Position numbers and translations under genes: made by a program. From contig QAIB01000002.1 in assembly GCA_030418545.1 (NCBI GenBank), positions 310,001 through 374,000 of the forward strand: a stretch of DNA of 64,000 nt, in the 5' to 3' direction. This stretch comes from Xenophilus aerolatus. Its GTDB lineage: Bacteria; Pseudomonadota; Gammaproteobacteria; Burkholderiales; Burkholderiaceae_C. Below the pieces are notes generated by a model. It searched no databases. It was not told where the DNA came from and saw nothing but the letters and a program-made list of their open reading frames with translations. Below, piece after piece: positions 25,386 through 33,314 of the stretch (its first letter is position 1; the number at the start of each line of letters is the position of its first letter).

Positions 25386-25733
25386 TTCTGCACCGTCTAC
25401 CCGCTCATCGATGCCGTCGGCCGCGTGCTGCCCACCAGCCCGCGTCATGGCATGGGCTGGGACGGGGCGCTGCTCTACGACTGGGTTGAGGGGATGAACG
25501 AGAAGCACGCCATCCTCTACGACCTGACGACTGGCCACGAGCTGATGCGGCTGCATCACGCACACATCGACAGCGTGCGCGGCGGCGCGGTGTTCGTACG
25601 TGGGCAGCGCATGGTGTACCGCGGCACCAAGTCGAAGGGGGAGCCGCGCGAGCAAGTGTGGTGGTGCGTCCCCATCCAAGTCGCCACTCTGGTCAGGGCC
25701 GAGCGCGAGGCACGCGCGTCCGGCAACCGCTGA
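25383..25733 (+). CDS. Unknown protein (116 aa)
   Basis: A 116-residue soluble protein (VFCTVYPLIDAVGRV..., then GALLYDWVEGMNEKHAILYDL) that I do not recognise. The frame is open from 25287; I place the start at the GTG at 25383 because the residues before it are not protein-like and because the putative promoter/operator covers them. The central HHAHIDSVRGGAVFVRGQRMVYRGTKSKGEPREQVWWCVP has a beta-barrel-like pattern of alternating hydrophobic residues and could bind nucleic acid; this is only an impression. No Shine-Dalgarno is seen, consistent with a leaderless start. Confidence 0.55.
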   Translation: MFCTVYPLIDAVGRVLPTSPRHGMGWDGALLYDWVEGMNEKHAILYDLTTGHELMRLHHAHIDSVRGGAVFVRGQRMVYRGTKSKGEPREQVWWCVPIQVATLVRAEREARASGNR

Positions 25734-26062
25734 GGTCCAGCCCTGCCCCGCCACTCCGCAACCCTTCGCCAACCCGCTACGGCTCACCTGCGGCGCCTGG
25801 GTGGCCTCGCCGTGCCCGCACGCTTGCCTCTGGCGGCAGTCCACCCCGCCGGCCTGCCCCCACCCGCCGGCGCGCGGTCTAGCCCCCACCGAGCCCGCGT
25901 GCCTCAGGTACAGGCTTTTACGTGCCTGCGGTCACCTTGTGGACCGCTCCTACAGCTGGGGGACACGGTCGGGTTGCCACCAATCCAACGCTACGGGTTT
26001 TTCTTGAAATTTTCGATAAATTCTTGTGTGGCCACTTGGCCTATTTCAATCTTTATGGACGG
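25734..26062. other. Gene-free stretch entering the island
   Basis: This 329-bp gap has a GC-rich first two thirds without convincing coding sequence, then a sharp change to AT-rich DNA near 25970. CGCTACGGGTTTTTCTTGAA at about 25989-26008 resembles the tail of the dispersed repeat and may be a worn fragment. The KAP NTPase promoter must lie in the last 100 bp, but no clear -35/-10 pair stands out. Confidence 0.5.
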
Positions 26063-27379
26063 ATGATGAGCTCGACGACCAGACCTGATGACTCTATGGC
26101 GCGAGGCCACTTTCTCGTCGAGCTCGGTGCGAGCATCGAGGGTCTTGTACAGACTCCCACGGAGTTTTTGCCAGCGCCCCGAGTCATCGCGGTAGATGGC
26201 GAGTGGGGCTCAGGCAAGAGTTGGGTCGCTTTAGAACTCCAGAAGATGCTCGTCGACAAAGGTGGCCGTGTGGCGTTCGTCGATTTATTTCGGTATGACC
26301 ACCATGATGATCCGTTCGCCGTGATCGCATCTTCAGTTCTTGCAGAGCTGAAGCCCACCGCCGAGATCCGCAAGAATTTTCTAGCGGCTGCTGGCGCGGT
26401 TTTGAAAACTGCGGCTCCTATAGCCGTAAAGGCCGCAGCCAACAAGGCAGTAGAGAAGCTTGGGCTGTCAGAAGAAGATCTGAAAAAGGTCGCTGATGCG
26501 ACGATCGATGGCGCTGGGGAATTGTCCGCGACTGCCGTTGAAAAAATCTTCTCGGATTACGCGAAGACGCAGGAAATCCAAGAGAGATTTGTGCGCCGAT
26601 TTAGTGAAGCCACCTCGGCATTGGATGGGCCATTCGTAGTGATTTTGGACGAACTCGATAGATGTAGACCGTCTTTCGCGCTTGAGACTCTAGAACGCGT
26701 AAAACACCTTTTTGGAGCAGAGAAGGTGGTTTTCGTTCTGTTCTGGAATGTTCGCTCCATTCACGAATCGATTCGGCACACATATGGCACGGGCACGGAC
26801 GCCGAGCGGTACTTGTCCAAGTTCGTTGCTCTGGATGTCAAGTTGGCACCAGACAAGCAGCGCCGTCGCGGTGCAGAGTTCGATGCCTTTGTACGGGCGG
26901 TCGGAAAGAGCTATGTGCACGACGCTGCCGACTACCGCTTCATAGATAATCTTGTCGACGCTTCTGCAGTACTTCAGCCGAGCTTAAGGGACCTTCAAAA
27001 GGCCATCCGCATCTGGGCTACAACAAAGCAGTTCTTCGAGCGAGACCCGATTTTTATTGCTTACTTCATTCTGCTCAAGGTCGTAAGCCACGCCCGCGCC
27101 GCCGCATTACAGCGAGAAGACACACACGCTGCACGCCAAGAATTACAACTGTTCGAAGCCACAGGCGAGTCGCAGCGATCAGAGCCACACGAATTCGTTG
27201 CGTATTTGGCGGACAGGGAAAACATCGACCGAGTGCGGGCCGAGTTTTCAACCGGCACCCGCCAACTACCGGACGATCCGAGACTTGCTGACCTTCTGAA
27301 TTTCTCCGACCGTCGGGGCCCGCTTCAACTGGCCAGGATGGAGTTTGAACTGGTTATGCGACATCCTCGGGAGCGCTGA
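26063..27379 (+). CDS. KAP-family P-loop NTPase
   Basis: A 438-residue KAP NTPase. Walker A is GEWGSGKS at residues 46-53 and Walker B is VVILDELDRCRP at about 192-203, the classic KAP signature. Many KAP proteins carry membrane helices between the two motifs. Here that stretch (about 100-185) is a charged, coiled-coil-prone helix region, so this one appears soluble. KAP ATPases occur in phage exclusion (PifA) and in the Qat defence system. I see no QatB-D beside it. The frame is open from 25922; I took the ATG at 26063 as the first Met close to the conserved start. The codon use is AT-rich and foreign-looking. Confidence 0.85.
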   Translation: MMSSTTRPDDSMARGHFLVELGASIEGLVQTPTEFLPAPRVIAVDGEWGSGKSWVALELQKMLVDKGGRVAFVDLFRYDHHDDPFAVIASSVLAELKPTAEIRKNFLAAAGAVLKTAAPIAVKAAANKAVEKLGLSEEDLKKVADATIDGAGELSATAVEKIFSDYAKTQEIQERFVRRFSEATSALDGPFVVILDELDRCRPSFALETLERVKHLFGAEKVVFVLFWNVRSIHESIRHTYGTGTDAERYLSKFVALDVKLAPDKQRRRGAEFDAFVRAVGKSYVHDAADYRFIDNLVDASAVLQPSLRDLQKAIRIWATTKQFFERDPIFIAYFILLKVVSHARAAALQREDTHAARQELQLFEATGESQRSEPHEFVAYLADRENIDRVRAEFSTGTRQLPDDPRLADLLNFSDRRGPLQLARMEFELVMRHPRER

Positions 27380-27508
27380 GCAAGCGCGTGCTGGGCTGCT
27401 TAATCAAACACTCAACCTCAGCATTCACTTGAAGCCGACGCGGCAGCGGTGAGCGTAGGTTTTGGCGAAGCTTTAGCAAGTAGCTGAAGACCTTTCCAAT
27501 GGGGCTCA

Positions 27509-27533
27509 GTTCTACCATTGAACTACACCCGCA
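27509..27533 (-). repeat. Truncated tRNA-Gly 5' fragment (att-like repeat, second copy)
   Basis: Identical over 25 bp to the start of tRNA-Gly at 25011-25035. The match stops just before the anticodon stem, and what follows does not fold as a tRNA. It is most simply read as the displaced original 5' end of the tRNA after an element brought its own copy, or as the reverse event. Confidence 0.65.
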
Positions 27534-27701
27534 TCGCTCGGCTCGTCGATGCGCTCGGCGGAGCCGGCGCGTCGATGGCGGCGAGTTTAGGCGCACGCAA
27601 GTCAGGACCCCGGGACCAAATCCTCGGTCCAGGCGGCGTCCGGCTGCCGAGGGACGTGGAAATCTAGGGTCATGGTTACAGCCATACAGCGCGGTCCACT
27701 A

Positions 27702-27729
27702 CTCGTAGCTCGTAGCTCGTAGCTCGTGA
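27702..27729. repeat. Heptanucleotide tandem repeat (CTCGTAG)
   Basis: Three perfect units of CTCGTAG followed by a partial fourth (CTCGTGA), 28 bp in all. It is not inside a supported gene. Short tandem tracts of this kind can change length by slippage. Confidence 0.8.
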
Positions 27730-28069
27730 GGGCCGGAAGAGGGCGCCGAAGCAACCGGCAGCGGTGTTCCTACGGCTACCGTGCGAATAGGCTCGAGGTG
27801 CAGGAGGCAGCCGACGAACGAGGGCGTGCTGCAGCGCGAGGCGTTCTTGATACGCTCGCGAAACAGAAAGCCGCGTAGCGCAACAGGCTGGTGGCCATTG
27901 TTTGGCCCGGCGGAGTGGGAAGAGGAGGCTTTCGAAGCAATGGCTGGCAAGTATGAGGGCGGGATCGTGTCCCGCAGGTGGGGCAGTGGTGCCTAAAAGA
28001 GGCAAGCCGGCGCTGTAGGCGCATTCGTGCACAACTAAATATCGTCGGCAGATTTGTGTTGGAAATTTT

Positions 28070-28921
28070 ATGCAGCGTCATTGGACAAGTATCCGGGCTA
28101 TATGGTGGTTCACCGCGCTTTTTGCTGCACTTTCGGTGGTCAGCACGGCCATTGGACACAGTTCGCTTGCGACCTCGCTAAACGAAAATCAGATTCTGTA
28201 TTTGTCTTCGACTACCGGCCAAGTGATCGCGGCAATCTACGGTTTGACGCTTACAGGTTTCATCTTCTTCCGGAACGAATTGAGTCGGGAGGAGCTTGAA
28301 GATGAAACGTTGACTGAGGCAGTGGAAGCTCTAAAGGCAAGATACTTCGCCCTACTCGTATTCATCACTATTTTAGTCTTGGGAACTGTCTTCCTTGCAA
28401 ATTTGGCGATTGCGCGAGAGGCAGAAGGGCCAAGTTTCGGGAATGCAGTCATTATCAATGTTGGGCAGTCTGCGTTCCTTACGAGCCTTTTGGCCATAGC
28501 CTATTTCGTCTTTGACGTGATTGCGCCGAAAAGAATTCAGAAGGAGAGTCAGCGACTTCAGGATCAAGTGGACCCGTCCCGTTCCGACCATGAGAAGGGG
28601 AGTCTTGAGGGGTTCCTTAGAAACTACAATCAAATCGAAGCGTTGTTAAACGCTGCCGGCGAGCTATATCAAAAAGCAACCACTAGCTCGATAGATCGCA
28701 GCCGTTCGCGCTACATGTCTAACATGCGTTTGGCGGAAATACTACTACGTAGTCACAAAATTGACAGGTCTCTTTTTGACCAGCTGCGTGAGCTAGTGAC
28801 ACTTCGAAATTCCATTATTCATGGCGCGGAACCGATTGTTAGCCAGCAAGCGGTTCGGATGTCTGCTGGTGTGTTGGAGCGACTACGTTTTGCGCTTCGG
28901 TACATCGGAGAGGAGCAGTAA
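28070..28921 (+). CDS. Four-helix membrane protein with C-terminal HEPN-like RNase motif
   Basis: A 283-residue protein. Hydrophobic segments at about 8-27, 49-67, 92-114 and 129-150 form a membrane anchor with charged loops between (FFRNELSREELEDETLTEA). A soluble helical region from about 175 to the end contains LRELVTLRNSIIHG, where Arg246-Asn-x3-His251 matches the Rx4-6H catalytic motif of HEPN RNases, with Asn in the usual polar position. A membrane-tethered HEPN next to a KAP NTPase and an AIPR protein looks like an abortive-infection effector. The ATG follows TTGGAAATTTT. The codon use is AT-rich. The family name is unknown to me; the architecture is seen directly and the RNase role is inference. 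Confidence 0.72.
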   Translation: MQRHWTSIRAIWWFTALFAALSVVSTAIGHSSLATSLNENQILYLSSTTGQVIAAIYGLTLTGFIFFRNELSREELEDETLTEAVEALKARYFALLVFITILVLGTVFLANLAIAREAEGPSFGNAVIINVGQSAFLTSLLAIAYFVFDVIAPKRIQKESQRLQDQVDPSRSDHEKGSLEGFLRNYNQIEALLNAAGELYQKATTSSIDRSRSRYMSNMRLAEILLRSHKIDRSLFDQLRELVTLRNSIIHGAEPIVSQQAVRMSAGVLERLRFALRYIGEEQ

Positions 28922-28976
28922 TTGCAACGTGTACAGACTGGCCGCACTCCTTATTTGGGTTCGCTGAAAAATCACC

Positions 28977-31016
28977 CTACACGAGTCTCTCTCGGATAGC
29001 GTCGCGAGCGATCTCGTTGCCGCTGGCGTCGTAGACGACCCCGTCGTGCTGCCTCATGAATACGCCGCGCGAGATCAGAATTTGAATGGCATTCCAAACG
29101 CGGTAGGGCTTAGCGCCTAGTTCTCTGGCAACCTGGACATGCATGCCTGGCCGCCAAGGCTGCGGCGGCAAAGCCTTGGCCACCTGGTCAATGAAGGTCT
29201 CATCTTCTACCCGGGTGGCTTTGTTTGTTTGACTCGGCGGCTTGACAATTGGCGGTAGTTCTCGCTGACCGTCAGTGAGTTGGCCAGTCACTCCCCACTT
29301 TTCATTCATTAACGCAGCAATCGTCGTCAATTGCTGCGTCGACACTTTTGCGGCCCCGGGACGCCCCACGGCACGATTAATTGTCGCCCAGCACTCGTCC
29401 ATAAAGGAGTCGACAAGGCGGGCCGTATCAAGCGCCACGAGGTCTTGGTGGGTGTAGCTGTATGTCCCAATGGCGCGCACTGCAGCGACGTAGGCAAGCA
29501 CCCCTCGCCATGCTGCTAAGTGCTGGCCATGAGCGATTCGGCTTGCTCGGTGTGCCCGAGTGATGGCATTCTCCGCTGCCCGTATTAGAGCTGCCACCAC
29601 TGGCCAAGCATTCAGAGGGAAGTGTTCGGAGTACGCCGCTGCGTAGGCCTCCGGACTTCGGATGTTTTTTTGCCGGAGCTTTGAAGCTTTTTTTGGGTTC
29701 TTGAGCAAGAGGGCGACCGCCGCGGTTGCAAGAACGATCGGCGAGATTATTCGCGCGTCGGGCCTGCCCTCGTTCTTGTAAAAGTTGGTCCTTCTTTCAT
29801 AGAACCAATCGCTGCGAAAAAGAATCTCCTCAATGTTTCTTTGAATTCGATCAGTCGCGTGGAGAGCCGCCGGCTCCACTGCACTCTGATTGTTAGTCGC
29901 CCGTATGACCTGATCTCGCACAGTCTCATCTTGAGATACGATGATCTTTACCAAAAGTGCGCGAGATTCATTCGCACCTGCAATCGATGTGACGAAGTGA
30001 CGATGGATGGATTCGGTTGTTTGTAGTCCATTGACAATTTGAATGTCCCTGAGCTTCAACGTCTTGCCGACGAGAGATGCGCTTGTGGCTAGGATCGTCA
30101 CGCCGTTATTAAGCCACCAAAAGTTCGGGCCGACCTTGTTCGAGAGGGTCTCTGCGATATCCGCGTTGACCAAGTTTGCTCCAAGAAACGCCCGCACGTT
30201 TGAGTCGAATAAATATCGCCGAAGCGCGCCCTTTTCATCCTGAACAAACCTGCAGTAGTCGCTCAGCCGAGCAAGGACAACGTAGCCTTCTTGCCCTGCG
30301 GTCAGGCACTCTAATACGGGGAGATCTAGCGCAAAGCTTCTGACTTCGCGATGAAGTTCGACTAGCTCACTAGCTCCAAGCGGAATGAACTCGACTTGGG
30401 CGGCGCTGAAATACTGGTGAAAAAGCGCTTTTAGCTGCGCGGACCGGGCGGTGATACTTTCACCGAGGAGCGCTGTTTCTCCACGGGACGCGTAGTAGAT
30501 GTTGAAACTTATTGTGGGCCGATAGATAGACAGGTGTTGAAATGCAGCAACAAAAGAGTCCCTGCATCGCTTTATGTCACCTGAGTACTTACCCGAGAGT
30601 TGCGCGTTGGAAAGAGTCAGGTCGAAGATTTCTTGTGTTGACGCCAAAAGGGCATCTAAGGGTGCTTGTTGGAAAGTGCTATGGTGCTTACACGTCAATA
30701 GGATGACTTGAATGTCAGCTCCTGTGCGCGGCCACGCGAAGTCGGTCGGATCAGTAAGAAGTAGCCCGTTGACCAACACATAGAACCCGTCGATTCCTCC
30801 GTCGTGCGAACCGTCGGTCCATCCGAATTCGATCTCTTCTTTCGACAGATCGAAGTTCTTAAGGATCTGCTCTAGAACAAACCTCTCGAAGTGTTCTCCG
30901 ATGTCAATGCTGGGATCTTGTGCCTGCATCTGCTGCAGCACCGAGTCGATCAGTACAACGTCATTTTTAGCCAAGCTGTCCCTCGCCGTGAGATGTTGCG
31001 TCGATGGCCGGGTCAC
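28977..31016 (-). CDS. AIPR-family (abortive phage infection) protein
   Basis: A 679-residue protein. The AIPR core is clear: LFDSNVRAFLG (about 269-279), FWWLNNGVTIL (299-309) and DIQIVNGLQTTESI (324-337). The N-terminus is a probable restriction-endonuclease-like domain with DGGIDGF (Asp72/Asp76) and a hydrophobic strand ending in TCK (Lys110). That site usually reads (E/Q)xK, so one acidic or polar position is replaced by Thr here. A C-terminal winged-helix-like part begins at about 600. The start is uncertain: the GTG at 31016 lies only 2 bp after GGAGG, so a start slightly downstream is possible. The gene is convergent with the membrane-HEPN gene, 55 bp apart. Confidence 0.85.
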   Translation of the reverse strand: MTRPSTQHLTARDSLAKNDVVLIDSVLQQMQAQDPSIDIGEHFERFVLEQILKNFDLSKEEIEFGWTDGSHDGGIDGFYVLVNGLLLTDPTDFAWPRTGADIQVILLTCKHHSTFQQAPLDALLASTQEIFDLTLSNAQLSGKYSGDIKRCRDSFVAAFQHLSIYRPTISFNIYYASRGETALLGESITARSAQLKALFHQYFSAAQVEFIPLGASELVELHREVRSFALDLPVLECLTAGQEGYVVLARLSDYCRFVQDEKGALRRYLFDSNVRAFLGANLVNADIAETLSNKVGPNFWWLNNGVTILATSASLVGKTLKLRDIQIVNGLQTTESIHRHFVTSIAGANESRALLVKIIVSQDETVRDQVIRATNNQSAVEPAALHATDRIQRNIEEILFRSDWFYERRTNFYKNEGRPDARIISPIVLATAAVALLLKNPKKASKLRQKNIRSPEAYAAAYSEHFPLNAWPVVAALIRAAENAITRAHRASRIAHGQHLAAWRGVLAYVAAVRAIGTYSYTHQDLVALDTARLVDSFMDECWATINRAVGRPGAAKVSTQQLTTIAALMNEKWGVTGQLTDGQRELPPIVKPPSQTNKATRVEDETFIDQVAKALPPQPWRPGMHVQVARELGAKPYRVWNAIQILISRGVFMRQHDGVVYDASGNEIARDAIRERLV

Positions 31017-31173
31017 CCCTCCGCCAAGGCCAATTTACTTTCTATGCTGGTTTGGGGCAACGTTGCCTTACGCAGAGCGGCGGTTAGGTCCCAAATTGTG
31101 GGTGGGAGATCTTGAAATGCCGCAGTGCGTGGTACGTTGCCCGCTGGTCTTTTGAGGGAGTTGGTATCCGCGC

Positions 31174-31728
31174 TCAGCCGACGCCTGCACCGTCCTGCCC
31201 TTCAACGCCCACGGCCAGTGCCGTCTCCAGCGTGAGCCGGCCGAGGTACCCGCCGCTCGCATCGAGCAAGTGTCGGACGCGCGTGACGATCCAAGGCGTT
31301 TTATCTATGCGGTCCTTGAAGCCCACCACGCGCGCGGGTCGCTGAGGCATGGCGTCCTGCCGCCCGTAGGCGAGGGTGATCTCGAACTCGAAGATGCCGC
31401 GCTGGATGCGCATCCACTCGGCGCGCGCGGCGGCCAGGGCATCGGCCTCGCTGGCGTAGGTGGTGCGCAGTTCCTTCGCGCGGCCGCCGATGCCGGCGAG
31501 CACCGACGAGCGGTGGCCGGTCTTGATGTTGTTGTACCAAGCCTTCACGCCTGAATATGCGTCGCGGTCGGCACGGCTCCAACGGTGCTGGTCGCCGTCG
31601 GTGCGGGTGATGAGCAAGGCCGGCAGGGCCTTGCCGCTGGCGGTGCGCGCGGCGCGGGCCTGGCTGAACAGAAGCTTTCCGTTCTTCACGGTGCACAGGC
31701 AGTCGAAGGTCTTGGCCAGGCGGCGCAC
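31174..31728 (-). pseudogene. Remnant of phage late control protein D (gpD, P2-type tail)
   Basis: About 180 codons read as the C-terminal half of P2-like gpD (VKNGKLLFSQ, SRADRDAYSGVKAWYNN, ELRTTYASEADALAAARAEW, TPWIVTRVRHLLDASGGY). Just upstream, the expected continuation (TTNVGAIVN) is found in another frame near 31740-31780, so the gene is both frameshifted and cut off. Intact gpD is about twice as long. It is a prophage scar lying immediately beside the AIPR gene. Confidence 0.8.
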
Positions 31729-31839
31729 GTTGCGCTTGGCCGCGGTGGTTGACGATGGCGCCGACGTTGGTGGTGCGCCGGGCCTCGTCGCACTGAGGTC
31801 GCGTGGCAGTAGTCGCCGCAGCTGTGCTGCTCAACAGCC

Positions 31840-33141
31840 TCACCCAAACATCCTCTGCGCATGCACCCCCAACCCCTGCGCCACGCTCGCATTGCGGTCG
31901 CCATGCACCGCGCGCGCCGCGGGCAGCCGCGCGGCGATGCGGTCGGTCAGCGGCTTGAAGCCGGTCGAGCCGCCGGTGAAGTAGAGGGCCGCCACATCCG
32001 CCGCCTGCACGCCGGCCATGCGCAGGGTCTCGCCGGCTGAGTCGACGATGCGCTGCAGGTCGGCGTCGAGCGCCTGGACCGCCTGCGCCTCGTCCAGGCC
32101 GGCTTGCAGGCCGGCCTCTATGCGGCCCAGGTCGATGCGCGTGGCGCCGCCTTCGGCCACGGCGATCTTGGCCGCTTCGGCCTGGCCGATGAGGGCGTGG
32201 CCGAGGTGCTCGTCGACCACGGTCATCAGACGGCGGTAGTGCGCCGGGTCGCCGTAGAACTCGCGCATGCGGCGCAGCTCGGCCACGCGCGGCGCGGTGT
32301 AGACGGTGTTGATGAGGTGCCAAGTCGCGAGGTCGAAGTACACGCGGCTGGGCACTTCGCGCGGCGTCTGTCCCGCGCGCGCCGGGCCGAGGCCGCGGTA
32401 GCCGCACAGGGGCAGGATGCTGGCCAGCTCCACATGGCGGTCGAAGTCGGTGCCGGCCACGTGCACGCCGTGGTTGGCGAGGATGTCGTCCTTGCGCTCG
32501 AGCCGGCCGCGCCGTTGCGGCCCCACCCGCACCAGCGAGAAGTCGGAGGTGCCGCCGCCGATGTCGGCCACCAGCACCAGTTCCTCGTGCTCGGTGCGCT
32601 GTTCGTAGTCGAGCGCGGCGGCGATGGGCTCGTACTGGAAGCTCAGTTCCTCCAGGCCGACCGAACGTGCCGCGGCCTCGAGCGTGGCCTGCGCCTGGGC
32701 GTCGCGTGCCGGGTCGCCGTCGACGAAGTACACCGGCCGGCCCAGCACGGCCCGCGCGATCGGCGTGCCGGCCTCGCGTTCGGCCGTCGTCTTCAGGTGC
32801 CGCAGGTACGAGGCCACGACGTCGAGGTAGCGCACCGCGTGCCCGGCGCCGACCTCGGTGCTCTGGTCCGCCAGCGCCGAGCCGAGGATGCTCTTCATCG
32901 AGCGCATGAGGCGGCCCTCGTGCCCCTCGACGTAGGCGGCCAGTGCGCGCCGGCCGTACAGCCGCTGCGGCTCTTCGTGCGCGGCCAGGCCCTCGACGCC
33001 GTAGAACACGGCCGTGGGCATGGTGCGCTGGCCCGGCTCCAGCTCGACCAGGGCCATGCGCCCGTCGCCCGCCGACAGCGCGATGGCCGAGTTGGAGGTG
33101 CCGAAGTCGATGGCGCAGAAGGGCAGGGCGGAGCGGGTCAT
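31840..33141 (-). CDS. Hsp70-family protein (YegD-like)
   Basis: A 433-residue actin-fold ATPase of the Hsp70 superfamily. Phosphate-1 AIDFGTSNSAIAL is at the N-terminus, phosphate-2 VLVADIGGGTSDFSLVRV near residue 200, and the adenosine motif LYFTGGSTGF near 400. It has only the nucleotide-binding domain with a short tail and no DnaK-type peptide-binding domain, as in E. coli YegD. I used the ATG at 33141. The frame stays open far upstream only by chance. It lies 173 bp downstream of the ferritin-like gene on the same strand. Its client is unknown. Confidence 0.9.
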   Translation of the reverse strand: MTRSALPFCAIDFGTSNSAIALSAGDGRMALVELEPGQRTMPTAVFYGVEGLAAHEEPQRLYGRRALAAYVEGHEGRLMRSMKSILGSALADQSTEVGAGHAVRYLDVVASYLRHLKTTAEREAGTPIARAVLGRPVYFVDGDPARDAQAQATLEAAARSVGLEELSFQYEPIAAALDYEQRTEHEELVLVADIGGGTSDFSLVRVGPQRRGRLERKDDILANHGVHVAGTDFDRHVELASILPLCGYRGLGPARAGQTPREVPSRVYFDLATWHLINTVYTAPRVAELRRMREFYGDPAHYRRLMTVVDEHLGHALIGQAEAAKIAVAEGGATRIDLGRIEAGLQAGLDEAQAVQALDADLQRIVDSAGETLRMAGVQAADVAALYFTGGSTGFKPLTDRIAARLPAARAVHGDRNASVAQGLGVHAQRMFG

Positions 33142-33248
33142 GGCACGGGCGCCCGGCAGGCCGCTGGCGCGGGCCGGGTCGAAGAGGCGTTGGGGGAGGG
33201 GCGCGGATTCTAGCGAGCGCCCGTCGCTGGCGTGCCTGGCGCGGTGGG

Positions 33249-33313
33249 TGCTATCGAATCGATAGCTGCTTGTGCCCGCCACATAAGCGCTGCAGGCCGA
33301 TTCGGCTCTGAAG
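33249..33313 (+). repeat. Dispersed repeat, copy 4
   Basis: The best-preserved copy: TGCTATCGAATCGATAGC (perfect palindromic head), TGCTTGTGCCCGCCACATAA, GCGCTGCAGGCCGATTCGG and CTCTGAAGA. It ends at the stop codon of the ferritin-like gene and lies 107 bp upstream of the Hsp70-like start. Confidence 0.75.
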
Positions 33314-33314
33314 A

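Larger units (their letters stand above)
27380..28069. other. Long gene-poor gap with tRNA fragment and short tandem repeat
   Basis: These 690 bp between the KAP gene and the membrane-HEPN gene hold no gene that I can support. They contain the 25-bp tRNA-Gly 5' fragment (27509-27533), a heptamer tandem (27702-27729) and a GC-richer block around 27540-28020. AT-rich sequence resumes at about 28025. The open frames seen there have atypical composition (Ser/Arg/Pro-rich) and no Shine-Dalgarno. This looks like a joint between two acquired segments. Confidence 0.5.

Noticed and set aside
27676..28032. 118-codon minus-strand frame in the island gap
   Set aside because: Low-complexity, ends in the heptamer tandem, no Shine-Dalgarno and no family resemblance that I can defend; treated as non-coding.
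25035..31160. Integrase, transposase or recombinase expected for the island
   Set aside because: All frames were read and none resembles a tyrosine or serine recombinase or an IS transposase, so no mobile element is called; only the tRNA-end duplication supports integration.
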